From Leishmania martiniquensis (Eukaryota > Euglenozoa > Kinetoplastea > Trypanosomatida > Trypanosomatidae), in assembly GCF_017916325.1 (NCBI RefSeq), contig NC_090166.1, positions 107,001-171,000 on the forward strand: a DNA stretch of 64,000 bases, read 5' to 3'. The notes below the pieces were generated by a model. That model made no database searches. It was not told the DNA's origin and saw only the letters and a program-made list of their open reading frames with translations. The position numbers and the translations under genes were made by a program. Each line of letters starts with the position of its first letter. Position 1 is the first letter of the stretch. Positions 29,298 to 40,361 of the stretch are shown here, piece after piece.

Positions 29298-31868
29298 CTA
29301 CGGTACATCGTTGCCGCTGAGCCTGAGAGTAGCCGCGACCCCCGCGCCGTCGTGTATGCGTAGCTGCCCTGGTGAGTAGCTTTGATAGTGCGTGGATGCC
29401 GCACATACCACCAGCGAGGACTCGCGGAGGATCGGTTCAGCTAAATTAGGGAAGAGAGCGGCCCCTCGTCTTGCAGTCATGAAGTGCACCGTCGCCGTGC
29501 ATTTCTCGGGAGTTGCATGCGGCGAGGCGCATCGCCGCGGCTCTGCTGGGGCAAGTTGAGTGGTTATCGTGAAGGCCACATCGGACGAGGTGGCGTGCAC
29601 AAACGGCGCAACATAATAGGGACTCTTGCACGGATCCAGCAGGTACCCGGCACTCACCTCGCGCTCGTACAAAAAATGCGGCTCTGGAACGAGGTGAAAT
29701 GCGTCAGGGGAACCACCGCTGCTACCGAGGAAGTTGGTGCTGTCACCGCTGCCTTTGGCGTAGAGGAGACAGCTGAGCCCTGCTAATGCTTGGCTCAAAT
29801 CGATTGAGCTCCGTCTGCGCTGCGGCTTCGGCATCACTGCATCCGTGACATCCATCTCCCGCTGCGTCACGCTCGCCAACAAGCGCGTCGGCGCGGTCAC
29901 TGTCACCCGCAGCACCACAGATGGCTGACGCTGCCGAAACCGGCCCTGCACCCTCACCTCACCCCAGCCAATCGTCAGTGGTGCCACACAGCCGCCTTGA
30001 AAGTACTCCGGCAGGTCCTCCAGCGCCATCCACAGCGCCTCCCCCGCCGCCTCCTCCATGGCAAACACGAGATCGCTTACCTCGTCCACCCACGACTTTC
30101 CTGCGCGGCGCCATTGGTCGAGCCATGCCTCTGTGGGCCTCTTCTTTCCGTCCGTCTGGCGCAGACGCACGATGCAGTGGCCGTCGCCGAGTGTCTCAAG
30201 CCCATGTACCACCGTGGCGACGTTGGGGTCGAGTCCGAGCTCTCCGTAAAGCACCTCCAGCCGATGGGCCTTTTCCTCTGTGCGAGCAGTGCTGAGCGAG
30301 TAGGGCCGCAGCCAACACACAACGCTCGGCATCCCCGTCGCGCGGTGCCGCAGCAGGCTCTTCATGAGCGCAAAGAAACGCTTAGCCTTCGCGGTAGAGC
30401 CGCGCATGTCCTCGCGCGCCGGCCAGATCTCTCGCAGCATCGTGCACGGCCCGCCGGTCAGTGCGCCGACAAAGTACTCGAGAGGGGCATCCAGCATTGC
30501 GGCATAGGAGCCGACCGACTTCGCGCACGCCTTCTCGAGCAGCGGCATCCACAGCACACGCAGGTCGTCAGCCGTATGGCTGAACTCAGGGCACCGTGCA
30601 GACGCAGGAATGAACTCGTCCACGACCCAAGGTTTCCACCAGCCCCCTGTGCACAGCCCAACGTGATATGCCCCAACCGACCGCTCGCGCTTGCCCTGCC
30701 GTGCACCATGCGGGTGGATAAAGAGCCGGCGCAGCGCCTGTGGCCAGCGGCACGCAAGCCCCACTGCAACAGAGAGGAGGTGATGGTTAGGAAACAGGCG
30801 GCCGGTGCGCAGACCGTTCGGGTCAAGGGCAGGGCCGCGAAAGAGACGCACCTCTCGATGGACGCTGCTCTCTACGGGAAGATAGCTGAGAGGCAACCGC
30901 CAGTGCAGAGGAGGCACGTAGAAGCTGTCTTGGTTGTCGCGGTAAAGGCTGGCGTGACTGGGGAAGAAATGCGGGTCGACGAATCGGATCTGCTTCGCCA
31001 CGCAGTGGGCGATGAGGTGCGCCGTCGGCATAGTGCGACTATCTGGCGCAGCGGCGTCTGAGTACGAGGTGGCGAGAATGTTCCAGTGATGCTGCGGCTC
31101 CGCGCACAGTACCTCGTCCTCTTGCGTCGTCGCTACACGCCGCGGCAGCAGTGTCGTACTGCAGAGGTTCTCGAAGCCCACCACGCGGCCACGGAGCAGC
31201 ACCTTGGTCTCTTCCGGCCCCAGCTCCATTGACAGCTCCTGGTCCGGCCCTTTCTCCGCTACCGTTACACAGTGCCCTGGCGTCACTGTCGAGCCAGCTG
31301 CAATCCGATATCGCACGTGCACCGTGTAGTATCGAGTGTCGCTGTAAAAGGCCCAGTCGCCCTTCTCCGTGACAATATGGTAAAGAATGCCATCGATCAC
31401 CGAGGCGGCGGCACCCTTGACAGAGGGGCCGCCGTATCGAAAACAAGAGGACCCCTGCCCCCATGCTGCGGGAACCGGAAAAGAGTCCGGCTGGATAGTG
31501 GTCTCGTCGAACTCGTCCGACGTCGATGAGTTGCTCCGCGGTGACAAAGCCGCTGTCCCGCAAGAGGTGCGGCACGACACCACTGACCGAGGAGGCGTGG
31601 ATGAGGGGGCCGACAAGTGGGACTGTGGTGGCGCTGCTGCCCCCTCCAAGAGCGGTAGGGGTGCCGCTGGTCGGGCTATCTGGCGCAGTGCCGTGATTCT
31701 TGCGTGGAGTCGTTCAATCCGCTGCTTCAGCTCTACGCGGCGTGCTGCGTTCTCACGGCTACGTTCGAGACGCTCATCAAGTTTCTTCCGTTTGATAGAG
31801 CTGGCTCCCACAGCAGCCCTCAGAGCCGCGACAGACTCGGCGTCCAGCTGAAACGTCTCATGGAGCAT
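29298..31868 (-). CDS. Calpain-like protein with no recognisable catalytic triad
   Basis: The protein is 856 residues from ATG 31868. Residues about 25-65 form a charged helix that could be a coiled coil (KLDERLERSRENAARRVELK). The DUF1935-like module is at about 140-245 (FRYGGPSVKGAAASVIDG, then WAFYSDTRYYTVHVRY). The protease-core-like region covers about 320-620 and a C-terminal beta domain about 640-830. The nucleophile motif has decayed to TGRLFPNHHLLS, with Asn361 where Cys is expected. The His segment is unrecognisable and the Asn position reads RLRQTDG. It is the most degraded core in the array, yet the frame is fully open, so selection appears to maintain the protein for a non-proteolytic role. 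It shares a 126-bp upstream block with the 740-residue paralog. Confidence 0.87.
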   Translation of the reverse strand: MLHETFQLDAESVAALRAAVGASSIKRKKLDERLERSRENAARRVELKQRIERLHARITALRQIARPAAPLPLLEGAAAPPQSHLSAPSSTPPRSVVSCRTSCGTAALSPRSNSSTSDEFDETTIQPDSFPVPAAWGQGSSCFRYGGPSVKGAAASVIDGILYHIVTEKGDWAFYSDTRYYTVHVRYRIAAGSTVTPGHCVTVAEKGPDQELSMELGPEETKVLLRGRVVGFENLCSTTLLPRRVATTQEDEVLCAEPQHHWNILATSYSDAAAPDSRTMPTAHLIAHCVAKQIRFVDPHFFPSHASLYRDNQDSFYVPPLHWRLPLSYLPVESSVHREVRLFRGPALDPNGLRTGRLFPNHHLLSVAVGLACRWPQALRRLFIHPHGARQGKRERSVGAYHVGLCTGGWWKPWVVDEFIPASARCPEFSHTADDLRVLWMPLLEKACAKSVGSYAAMLDAPLEYFVGALTGGPCTMLREIWPAREDMRGSTAKAKRFFALMKSLLRHRATGMPSVVCWLRPYSLSTARTEEKAHRLEVLYGELGLDPNVATVVHGLETLGDGHCIVRLRQTDGKKRPTEAWLDQWRRAGKSWVDEVSDLVFAMEEAAGEALWMALEDLPEYFQGGCVAPLTIGWGEVRVQGRFRQRQPSVVLRVTVTAPTRLLASVTQREMDVTDAVMPKPQRRRSSIDLSQALAGLSCLLYAKGSGDSTNFLGSSGGSPDAFHLVPEPHFLYEREVSAGYLLDPCKSPYYVAPFVHATSSDVAFTITTQLAPAEPRRCASPHATPEKCTATVHFMTARRGAALFPNLAEPILRESSLVVCAASTHYQSYSPGQLRIHDGAGVAATLRLSGNDVP

Positions 31869-32091
31869 CGCTGTAGCCTGAGACGGTGATGTGATGCAGT
31901 GAAAACGAAATGAGGGGGAGGCCTACTGCCCATTACGATGAGCGTCTACGCTAAAGGGGAGGGGGCGGAGGTACTGGGCCGCGCTGCTGAGCACAGCCGT
32001 TTACTTCGCGAAGGCGGTGAATGCAACTTCTCAAGAGAAAACGTTTTCTGCTCTGTGCGCATTCACATCATCTTCCATCTTTCACCAGCGG

Positions 32092-32239
32092 GAGGGGAAG
32101 GGAGGAGAGGGGTGAGAGGCAGTTGCACGCCGAGGCTGTAGCGGCAGAAGTAGAGCGCGTCTCGTACACAAAAGCCCTCATGCGTGTGTATATGCATCGA
32201 GTCTGTGCGCCGACGAGAGTGCGAAGAAGCCCACCCTTC
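32092..32239 (-). repeat. Duplicated upstream block, copy A (matches 42902-43049)
   Basis: Bases 32101-32226 are identical over 126 positions to 42911-43036. Similarity continues for about ten bases on each side with single mismatches. On the transcribed strand the block ends in a polypyrimidine tract, which suggests that a shared 5' processing region was copied between two calpain-like genes. Copy A lies about 225 bases upstream of the 856-residue paralog. Confidence 0.9.
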
Positions 32240-33559
32240 CAGCGTTCCGCCTCGCCGGCCGGCGGGATGAAAGATGTCGCATAGTGGGAAGGAGGGGGCT
32301 TACGCGTGAAGTGCAGACATTGCACTAACGAGAGAGCGAGAACCGCAATAGCACGGGCAGGGACCTTTTCTCAACGTCTCTGGCGAAGGGTGAAGCGAGG
32401 GCGTGCAGGTATCGCCCGCGGCGAACCGTGGGGGCACCCGCCCCGCCGACGCCCGCCATTTCTTCCTCTCATCACAGCGCTCACGTCGCCGAAAGAATAG
32501 GGGGCAACAGCAAAGGGGGGAGGGGGAGGGGGGTAGAAAAAAGTGAAGCGCATGGCAAGCCAACCTAAAGGAGTGCGCACATGAATACATATATAGATGT
32601 ACATATAGATTCTACAAAGAAGCCGATGCACTCCTCTGGCACCTCTTCGGCGTGCGCACTGCTGCATGCCTGACGTGAGACTCGGGATCAACGTGAGAGA
32701 GAGAGACACACACAGAGGTCCTCGAAGCACTGCTGAAGCAGAGGCGCACCGTCGGCAGTCTCTCGTCCAAAGGGAGAGGGGTGGGTGCAGGCATCGGTCA
32801 TGATCACACACTCGTCTGATCAGTCTTCATGAAATGCTCGCCAGCGAAAGCGACGATCTGGCTAGCCTTAGCGTGCCCTCACACACTCATGACGGCAACC
32901 CTTCTGTTTGGTGGATGCCACCGTCATCGACCCGTCCCAGAGGCTCCCCACGTCCATCCGCGCACCGACCGAAGACCAGAACACCAACGCAACTGAGCTC
33001 CAAGCATGCGCACGCGCCCTCTGCGAAAGTGCAACACGCAAGCCGAGGAGAGATCGCAGAAAGGAACCGGCGTGCCCTCAGCAGCCCCGCAAGGCACTGG
33101 CAGCGTCCACGACAATGGTCGCATGGGTAGAGAAGAAAGTAGGTGAGCGGGCAGCACCGTCAAGTGCACCAACAAGCACGAGGGCGCGCACCTACGCACA
33201 GATGTGTCCGACGCCGTTACACTCCTCCCAGCGGTGCCTACAGAGGACCAGCTCGGGAGACAGCACGCACACACACAAAACGAACTGTGCCACCCTCCCA
33301 GCAGTTCACCATAGAGCCGTGAGCACACCCGCAAACGTGCAGACACACAGGCACACATATCACAGCTCTTCGGCCTCTCGGTCTCGACAACCTCAGCGGC
33401 CAGCCCTCCTGCACTCGAAGCAGGCCATCTGTCTCCTGCGCGCTCCTCTCGCCTGTCCTCCTACCCTCTTCGCCTGCGTGCCGCGCGATCCTCGTCACGC
33501 GGGCATGGGCAGAGTGCACGCCTTCACTCAGGCGCACAGCGGCCACAGGGTCCCGCTCC

Positions 33560-34340
33560 ACAGCCAAGAGGGCAGTGCTTGTCGCGCGGGTAGGAGGGGG
33601 CAGGCTGTGCGCATGCCACACGACACCATGGAGAGCCTTAGCCAGCATCACGCCAGTAACTCCCCATACCCTGTGCCGGGCCTCCGCGCCCCCCCCACTA
33701 ACCTCCGGCTGGCGGACTCAGTCGTGCCGTCCGCGGCGCTCTCACCACGCACTCGGCATCTGCGCCGCAACAGACGATCCGCTCCGATGCGAGAGAGGGC
33801 CGCATTTTTCGCACACGCGCGCCTTGGCGAACGCAGGTAATGGGCCACGTCGCGCCTCCCCGCCGCCCAGCGCTCGTGCCATCCCCACCTCGAAATGCTT
33901 TCTCGGGGTCGGATGCGCCGTGCCGGCTGTGCTTGCCAGCCCGGGCGCGCTCAGTACTCGCGCTCGCGTTTCCTCGGTCCTGCTTCACACGCCAGCGAGG
34001 TCGTCTGGGGAGGAGAGAGGGGAAGGGGCGTCTCTGCGCGGCTCGCCCGCATCCGCCGCGACAGGTGAGACGGTGCTGTGTGGCCGTAGCGGCAGGGGCC
34101 CTCCCGCCAGCTCATGAGCCCGTACGCCAGCACGGGCAGGCGCACAGGAGAGTCGCAGACTGCCATAGTAGTCGACTCGTTGAAGCGAATCGCAGCGACT
34201 TCGTCCATACGCAACCGCGGCCTCGCCTCTCCCCTGCCCAGCACATGCGCACGGCTTTTAAACGGCATCGAGGGTCCGAAGCTGTGCTGGACGGCAGGCT
34301 TCGGGCTCGTGATTTTCTTCCGAGAGCGGGTACTGGGCCT
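33560..34340 (-). mobile_element. Possible degenerate retroposon (SIDER-like) segment
   Basis: This stretch is GC-rich, free of the simple repeats typical of the spacers, and broken by stops in every frame. Its general look on the minus strand, in the 3' region of a coding gene, recalls the short degenerate SIDER retroposons that populate Leishmania 3' UTRs. I cannot align it to a consensus here, so the label rests on impression and context. Confidence 0.3.
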
Positions 34341-34645
34341 CTGCTCGGATCACGCCCTAAAGTGCGCTGGCAGCACATCCACGAAGGGAGGGGGGTGCGC
34401 AGAGCGGCAGCAGAGGAGAGAGAAGGCGAAGCCGCAAATACAAAAAGAAAACTCCAACTCCCACGGAAGCGGTAGGGGGAGGGGGGTGGAGGCAAGCGAC
34501 TCCACAAAACCCTGCGCGTGTGGTTCCGTGTCAGCTCACAGGCGCGTGTGGGCGTATCGCGAGGTCGATTTGCACATCGGTGCACATCCACAAGCAGTAC
34601 ATCGAAAGATCCGGCAGCCGCTCACGCCTCTTTCTTGAACGCGCC

Positions 34646-37477
34646 TCACCCGATACTGGTGCCGCAACCCACGCGCACACGCCCGTGAGGGCCTCGGATC
34701 TGAAACGATGCGGCCGCCACGTTCGAGAGCTGCTCCGTCGAGAAGTCGCGCCCGTTTCGAAACACCGGAGAATGAGGCGGAAGCTGCACCGGCCGCACCC
34801 GCAGCCTGCCCGTCTCTGTCGCCGCTGTCGAGGAGACAAGGCCAACCGTGAAGGGCTTGCTATTCATGCTGCCCAGCGCGCGGGGAACCACGTAGTAAGG
34901 ATGCGCCGAAGGTGGTAAAGTCACGCGGAGCGCCGTGTCCCGGCCTAAGATATAGTTCAGTTGGTCTGTAGGGGTGTCCGGGTCGGTGGAGCACACGTGC
35001 CGAATGCGCTGATCAAATGGGGAGTCGTCGTCGATATTTTCGCCGTGTTCATTGTTGTGAAGATGGCTGCTGACACAGAGCATCAGTGGGTACAGCGCTC
35101 GGTTCGGCTGACCTGGGGGCAGACCGCGATCGTCGTCCTGGGACAGAATACCGTACGCCTCGACGGGCTTGGCTCCGTCTTCGCAGTCGCTGACGCGCAC
35201 TTCCAACACAACAGAGGGGATCCCGTCATGGAAGAATCCCCGCATCCGGCAGTCGTGCGCCCAGTCCCAACGACTGCAACAGACACCTCCCCCGTCAAAC
35301 ATCGCTAGCGCCTCAGACCAGTCCAGCCACAAGCTCGCTAGCTCCGGCCCGCCAGCACCATCCATCCCGCACAAGCGGGCAAGATCCGGTTCCTGCTTCC
35401 ACCGCGTGCTCTCGGCACACCACAGCCCGCTGCTGTCCGGCCTCAAGGTGGGGCAGCGAATCTGGAGAACCCGGTAGCTTCCGTGCCGAACAAGCCGCAG
35501 CACCATGTATGACATGCCGAACATCATGCCCATCTGCGCAGCCTGGGCTTCGGCAGGCCCGTCGTCCGGCAGGCTCAAGCAGACAATGTAGCCGCGTTGA
35601 TGCACCTCCTCCTCCATGAATGTGAAGAGATGCTCCGACGGTGTGTTGCATGGCGAAGCCTCGTTTGCACGGGCGCCGGCGCCGCTCTGCCTCACCTCCG
35701 CCCACTCCTCATCAAACCGAAACGTCGGATAGCCGGTGAGCTCCTGCAGCGCCTCGAGCGGGTCACCACATTGAATGGCAGCGTAGGAGCCGTGCAGCTT
35801 CGCGTATGCCTTCTCCAGCAGGGGATACCAGAGCTTGCGCAGATCGTGCGAGCAGCGGCCGAGGTCTGGGCCCTTGAGCGACGCTGGCAGGTAGCTATCG
35901 AGAATGGTAGGCGTCCACCAGCCTCCGTGGCACAGCGTAACGTGGTAAGCGCCGACACCTCGCTCACGGCTGCCCGCGTCTGCAGAAATGGGGTGCCGAA
36001 ACAGTCGAGCCACCTGCGCGGGGTACTCAGCGAGAGCGGAGGCGGCGCTGCACAGGTAAGCGTCACCGCCGTCCCCTCTGCACGGGTCGGTCGGCAGTAC
36101 CGCGCGAGCGAACAGGCACACCTCAGAGCGCTGTGTAGAGGGCAGGTAATCACAGGGCCGCCGCCAGGGCATATCCCAGAGAAACACGTCGTCCAAGCCG
36201 TTGCGGTGGAGCGATGCGCGGCATGGCGGGAAGTCCGGGTCCACAAAATGCAGACCATCCGGAGACTGGGCAGCCATCTCCACGTCGCTGATTTCGCCTG
36301 CACAACACTCCAGCACATCTTCCGCAGTGAGCAGCGATACAGACGATTTTCCTGTCCGGTGGGCAAAGCGGTTCAGCAGGGCGCGCGCACGCGCGGTGGA
36401 GGCGGTGGCATGCGGATTCGTATAGTGAAAGTCTACCGGCACGGCGGTAGAGAGGCTCTTGAAGCCGTTCACCTCGCCGATGAGGAGCACCTCCGTCTCT
36501 TGTGGCCAGACCGTCACCTCTGCCTCATACTCGCCCGACGCTCGCTGCCGCAGCGACGCTTTCGGGCCGGCCGTAACAGCGGAGGAGGCGCCGACAATGT
36601 ACTTCACCCGCATCTTGTACTGCTGCGAGTCGTTGTAGAACAGCCACGACCCGTCGGGAGCGGTGCAGCGATAGAGAATGCCGTTCTGAAAGACGGGGGT
36701 GTAGCAGCCAACAACGGCGGGCTGCCCGTATCGGTACGGCTGCAGCTGGTGCGCGGCATCAAGGGGATCCATGTAGGGACACGCGTTCAGCGGGTCGACG
36801 TGGGCCTCTCCAAACTCGTCGTCACGAGCTTGTGAGGAGACGCGGCCGGCAACGGCGGTGCCAGTCCCTGTCTTCGAAATGTCGCCCGAGCGCGGCATCG
36901 ACAGCGTGTGGGCTGTCGACGCCTCCGACGCGTTTTGGGTCATGCGAGCCACGATGGCGGCGCCGCAGAGGTGCTGCTGTTCCGCCTCCAGGCGTGCGCA
37001 CTCCGCCTCCAGCGCTTGCAGCTCCTTCTCCTGCTGCTTGCAGTACAGCATGTAGTGGCGAATAAGGTCGTACGCATCTGCGTCGCGCACGTCGCTGGTG
37101 AGAACCGCAAAGTCACCGCTATCATCACTTGTGATCTCTTCGCGCGACACCCCAACTGGCGGTGCGAGGATGGTGCTGACACGATGGCTTGCACGGTGCA
37201 GAACGCTTCCTTCGGTGCCCTCTGCGGTGGTGTGCGGATCCCTGTCACAGTGTAAAACTCCGAAGGCGGACAAGAGGCCGCTCCCCAGCATCGACGCGCA
37301 GGCCGCTTCAGAGATGTGGTGCGCCTCATCTTGCGAGGCGCTGCCTAGAGAGGTTGCAGTCAGCCTATCGCGCCCGGTGTCGAAACAACCAAACGAAGAC
37401 TGCTGCATGTATTCCTCCAGCATGGCATCCGTGACGAAGTCTTCGTCACCGGTCGGACCGATGATGCTGCCGTCCAT
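34646..37477 (-). CDS. Calpain-like protein, catalytic Cys replaced by Ala, His and Asn also lost
   Basis: The protein is 943 residues from ATG 37477. Residues 1-230 are a family-specific extension that includes a charged helix at about 145-170 (QQEKELQALEAECARLEAEQ). The DUF1935-like module is at about 245-345 (RYGQPAVVGCYTPVFQNG, then WLFYNDSQQYKMRVKY). The protease-core-like fold spans about 435-730 and a C-terminal beta domain about 740-920. The nucleophile motif is RGDGGDAYLCSAA with Ala473, the His motif is FGMSYMVLRL with Met, and the Asn motif is IRCPTLR with Cys. All three catalytic positions are therefore changed while the surrounding fold stays well conserved. A clear pyrimidine tract with AG at 37518 lies 41 bases before the ATG. 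Confidence 0.9.
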   Translation of the reverse strand: MDGSIIGPTGDEDFVTDAMLEEYMQQSSFGCFDTGRDRLTATSLGSASQDEAHHISEAACASMLGSGLLSAFGVLHCDRDPHTTAEGTEGSVLHRASHRVSTILAPPVGVSREEITSDDSGDFAVLTSDVRDADAYDLIRHYMLYCKQQEKELQALEAECARLEAEQQHLCGAAIVARMTQNASEASTAHTLSMPRSGDISKTGTGTAVAGRVSSQARDDEFGEAHVDPLNACPYMDPLDAAHQLQPYRYGQPAVVGCYTPVFQNGILYRCTAPDGSWLFYNDSQQYKMRVKYIVGASSAVTAGPKASLRQRASGEYEAEVTVWPQETEVLLIGEVNGFKSLSTAVPVDFHYTNPHATASTARARALLNRFAHRTGKSSVSLLTAEDVLECCAGEISDVEMAAQSPDGLHFVDPDFPPCRASLHRNGLDDVFLWDMPWRRPCDYLPSTQRSEVCLFARAVLPTDPCRGDGGDAYLCSAASALAEYPAQVARLFRHPISADAGSRERGVGAYHVTLCHGGWWTPTILDSYLPASLKGPDLGRCSHDLRKLWYPLLEKAYAKLHGSYAAIQCGDPLEALQELTGYPTFRFDEEWAEVRQSGAGARANEASPCNTPSEHLFTFMEEEVHQRGYIVCLSLPDDGPAEAQAAQMGMMFGMSYMVLRLVRHGSYRVLQIRCPTLRPDSSGLWCAESTRWKQEPDLARLCGMDGAGGPELASLWLDWSEALAMFDGGGVCCSRWDWAHDCRMRGFFHDGIPSVVLEVRVSDCEDGAKPVEAYGILSQDDDRGLPPGQPNRALYPLMLCVSSHLHNNEHGENIDDDSPFDQRIRHVCSTDPDTPTDQLNYILGRDTALRVTLPPSAHPYYVVPRALGSMNSKPFTVGLVSSTAATETGRLRVRPVQLPPHSPVFRNGRDFSTEQLSNVAAASFQIRGPHGRVRVGCGTSIG

Positions 37478-37517
37478 CGATGTCCATAGGAGGGTGAGTA
37501 GGCTCTGTGCTCACCAG

Positions 37518-37585
37518 CTGCAGCCCCGTGAACAGCAGAAAGGAATAGTGGAAAAAGAAAAATGCGCACGAAAAAAAAAGGAGCT
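37518..37585 (-). promoter_or_regulatory. Candidate trans-splice acceptor for the 34646-37477 gene
   Basis: The minus strand has T-rich runs (nine T, then CTTTTTCC-like) from about 37581 to 37538, followed by the first AG at 37519-37518, about 41 bases before the ATG. Confidence 0.45.
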
Positions 37586-40361
37586 GGCAGCGTTTCCGCC
37601 AGAACGCCGCGAGGTGAGCGTGACCGCCACAAAGAAGAGCCTCTGTGGAGGCCCACACACTCATGCCGAGGCGGGCCGGAGTACGTCAACGAGACTGCCT
37701 CCCTGGCGTTGTGTCTGGGGAGGGGAAGGGGAGAAGCAGAGGTGTCTGCGTTCGCGTGTGCAGTGAATGTGCAAAAGGTTCGAAGAGTCAGACATCGGCG
37801 GGGCGCCGCATCAAAAGTAAAGAAGAAAAGAGAGACGTATGCGGGATGGGTGATGGCGCCGAGCGATCGAGAGAGAGAGAGACGGCAAGCGGGGGCGAGC
37901 AGTCGATGGGGCTGTCGTCCTCAGCAGACGGCCACGTAAAACGGAGTCGTGCTCGCATCGTTGAAGGGGGACGGAAAGGGACAGAGACTTTCAGGACGCT
38001 GGCGATACCGAGACAGACAGGCAGAGCACAAAATCGATAGGAGAGCGCTGCTGCAGTCACACCCGCTCCTTGAGCGCCCACACATCGCATGTTGTCGGAG
38101 AGGAGCTGTAGGAGGGGGGGTAAGGTAGGCGACCGACGCGCAGACGATGCTCTGGCCTTCACGCTCTCCACACCTCTTTCACGCTTGGGCTTTTATTTAC
38201 AGGCGATGAAGGTATAAAGAAGAGAGACATCCATAGGAAAAACAAATGGGAGAGACGTACAGCGACACTGACAACAACGCGCGAGCGCATCCTTTCCTCC
38301 CATCTGCTGCGGTTTCGAAGGGGAAGGGCGGCGGGAAGAAAGGGGAAAGTGAAAGAGGAGAAGGGGTAGGGGTAAAAGAGAGAAAGAGAGAGCAGCAGCC
38401 CGCGCGCGTCTGGAGAGCCGGCAACCAGCCACGCCAACCGCACACACTTGCGCAAATACTTGGCAGCGCACTGCCTTCTCTCACCCGTCCCTCACGCTCG
38501 GCAACGCCTTCCATTACGCCACCGTACTACCCCTTACACCCTCACTCCGATCTCTATAGGCTTCCGTCTGTGCTCTCCCATAGGATGAGGGCATCTCGGA
38601 GGAGGGCGAGAGGGAGGGAAGGATAGACCGAAGGAGTCGATGCAGTAAACACCGCTGCAAAGGACAGTACACATGCGAAACGGAAAAAAAACATCACGAA
38701 GCGTGCGACCTTACGACAGAGGATCCCATGCGAGTACAGCATCGATGCACACGCAGTCAACGGCGACCACACGCCAAATAAAACCGTTCGTCGCCACCAA
38801 CGACAGGTCCCTTGGCGAAACAAAAGCACTTCCCTTGGTCGGTACAGGAGAGAGGAGAGGAGAGAGAGGGAGAGAGGTGGTAAACAAGAGCCAAAGAGAT
38901 GAGGGGCAAATCCACGTCAGAGGAACATGTAAGAAATGGGGGGAGGAGGGGAAGAGGAGAAGGGCGAAGGTACCACACCCCCTTCTTCCCCCCCTCAGCG
39001 ACGTCCCTATGCCACCCCGCGGAAACGGGAAGAAAGGGGGTGGGCGCACAAGCGTGCTAGATTTCACACACGCACAAACAGGCCCGCAAAAAAGGTACAG
39101 ACGGAGGGGCGTTACGGGTGGATCAGAGGGAAGAGAGCCAAAGACAGGTGAGGAGCTGTGCAACAGTCGTTGAGCTTTATGCCGAGTCGCCTCGGAAGGA
39201 GAAGGGGCTCTTCCATCATCGAAGAGAACAGCGAGGCTCCGGCACATCAGAGGCCGTCGCCGCCCTGCTCTCCCTCCCTGCCGCCTCGCCAGTGACAACA
39301 GAGATACAATGGAGCGCACGGAAGAAGATAAACGTACAGGTGCGATTAGACCCCGCCACACCATCACCATTGCAAACGCACGCACGCAGACCAGCGAAGG
39401 AGTCCATCAAAGAAGAAAAAACGCGTGCGCAGTGAATGGGCATCGCCTGTCTGCTACGCGCCCTGCACACGCACCGACCCCGGCTCTGGCAACGGATTTG
39501 GCAGAGGAGGGTGGGGGCGGAGGCTTGACCATCTGACGGCGTGTAGGTGTGTGCGTGTGTGGGGGGTGGGTGTGCACGCGCGCTGCGGTGAGCGGACGTT
39601 CTCTCCTGTTCCTCTCTCCTCATCGAAGCGCTCACAAATCTTTTTACACAAAAGGTGGGCAATGGCGAACAATTACACAGCCGAACGTGTGTGTGAGAGG
39701 GAAGAGGGGGGAGTGAGGCAAGCGAACCCACAGCGACGGCGACGTCAAACCGCTATTGCTGGTGCGCCGATCCTCCCTCACAAGAGAGCGATCGCGGAAG
39801 CGAGGCAGAGCGGAAGACAGTGGCGAGAGAGAGAGGGGCGTCGGAAGCAGTGAACACACCTGAGGGGATGCTCACTGTTTCCGCGAAGTAAGTAAGAGGG
39901 GGACGGGTGGGTCGCTCGAGGTGGTCGAGAGGCGGGCGGACTCAGTCGAGAGAGAGAGGGAAACCCGCGCCTTCTGAGCTGAAAGAAAAATCGTCATGAC
40001 GCGGAACAAAAACCGGAGAAGAGAGGAGAGGTCTATCACACAGACGCAGATGACAGCGCCGCGCGCGCCTCTCCGAGTGTGTGTGTTCCACGTCTCTCAT
40101 CAGCTGTCTTGTCCCCTCCTCTCGACGTCGTCTCCGTTGCGAAAAGATTCACCTGCGTCCGCTCCCCACCTCCCTGCCCGCCTTTTCGATCCTTCTGTTC
40201 TCCTGCTCCAAGAAGCCGCCTCCCTTCACGTCCAGACAGAGAATTGGCGGGTCATCGCGTCAGGGCTGACGCCTCCTATAGTGACGGGAAAAAAACGTTG
40301 GTGTTCGGTCACCGGCTTGGCTCCCCACTACGTAGGCGGTCGCACCTCAGGCGGCACGCGC
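37586..40361. other. Long intergenic region (about 2.8 kb) between calpain-like genes
   Basis: Rich in purine tracts on the plus strand (37870-37885, 38320-38395, 38845-38880, 38938-38970, 39820-39840, 39945-39962) and without a convincing gene. Frames on both strands (for example minus 38711-39385) follow these tracts and carry no domain. It should hold the 3' UTR of the CAP5.5-like gene. Confidence 0.55.

Larger units (their letters stand above)
31869..34645. other. Long intergenic region (about 2.8 kb) between calpain-like genes
   Basis: Holds the duplicated block at 32092-32239, purine-rich plus-strand DNA at 32513-32545, and a GC-rich non-repetitive segment at 33560-34340 discussed separately. 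The longest frame (plus strand 32908-33840) lacks any domain and is rejected. No gene is recognised. Confidence 0.55.

Noticed and set aside
29997..30997. 354-codon plus-strand frame opposite a calpain-like gene
   Set aside because: Antisense shadow running from 29997 to 31061; Arg/His/Gln-rich and without any domain.
32908..33840. 310-codon plus-strand open frame
   Set aside because: No domain, composition follows the GC-rich spacer, and it lies opposite to the transcription direction.
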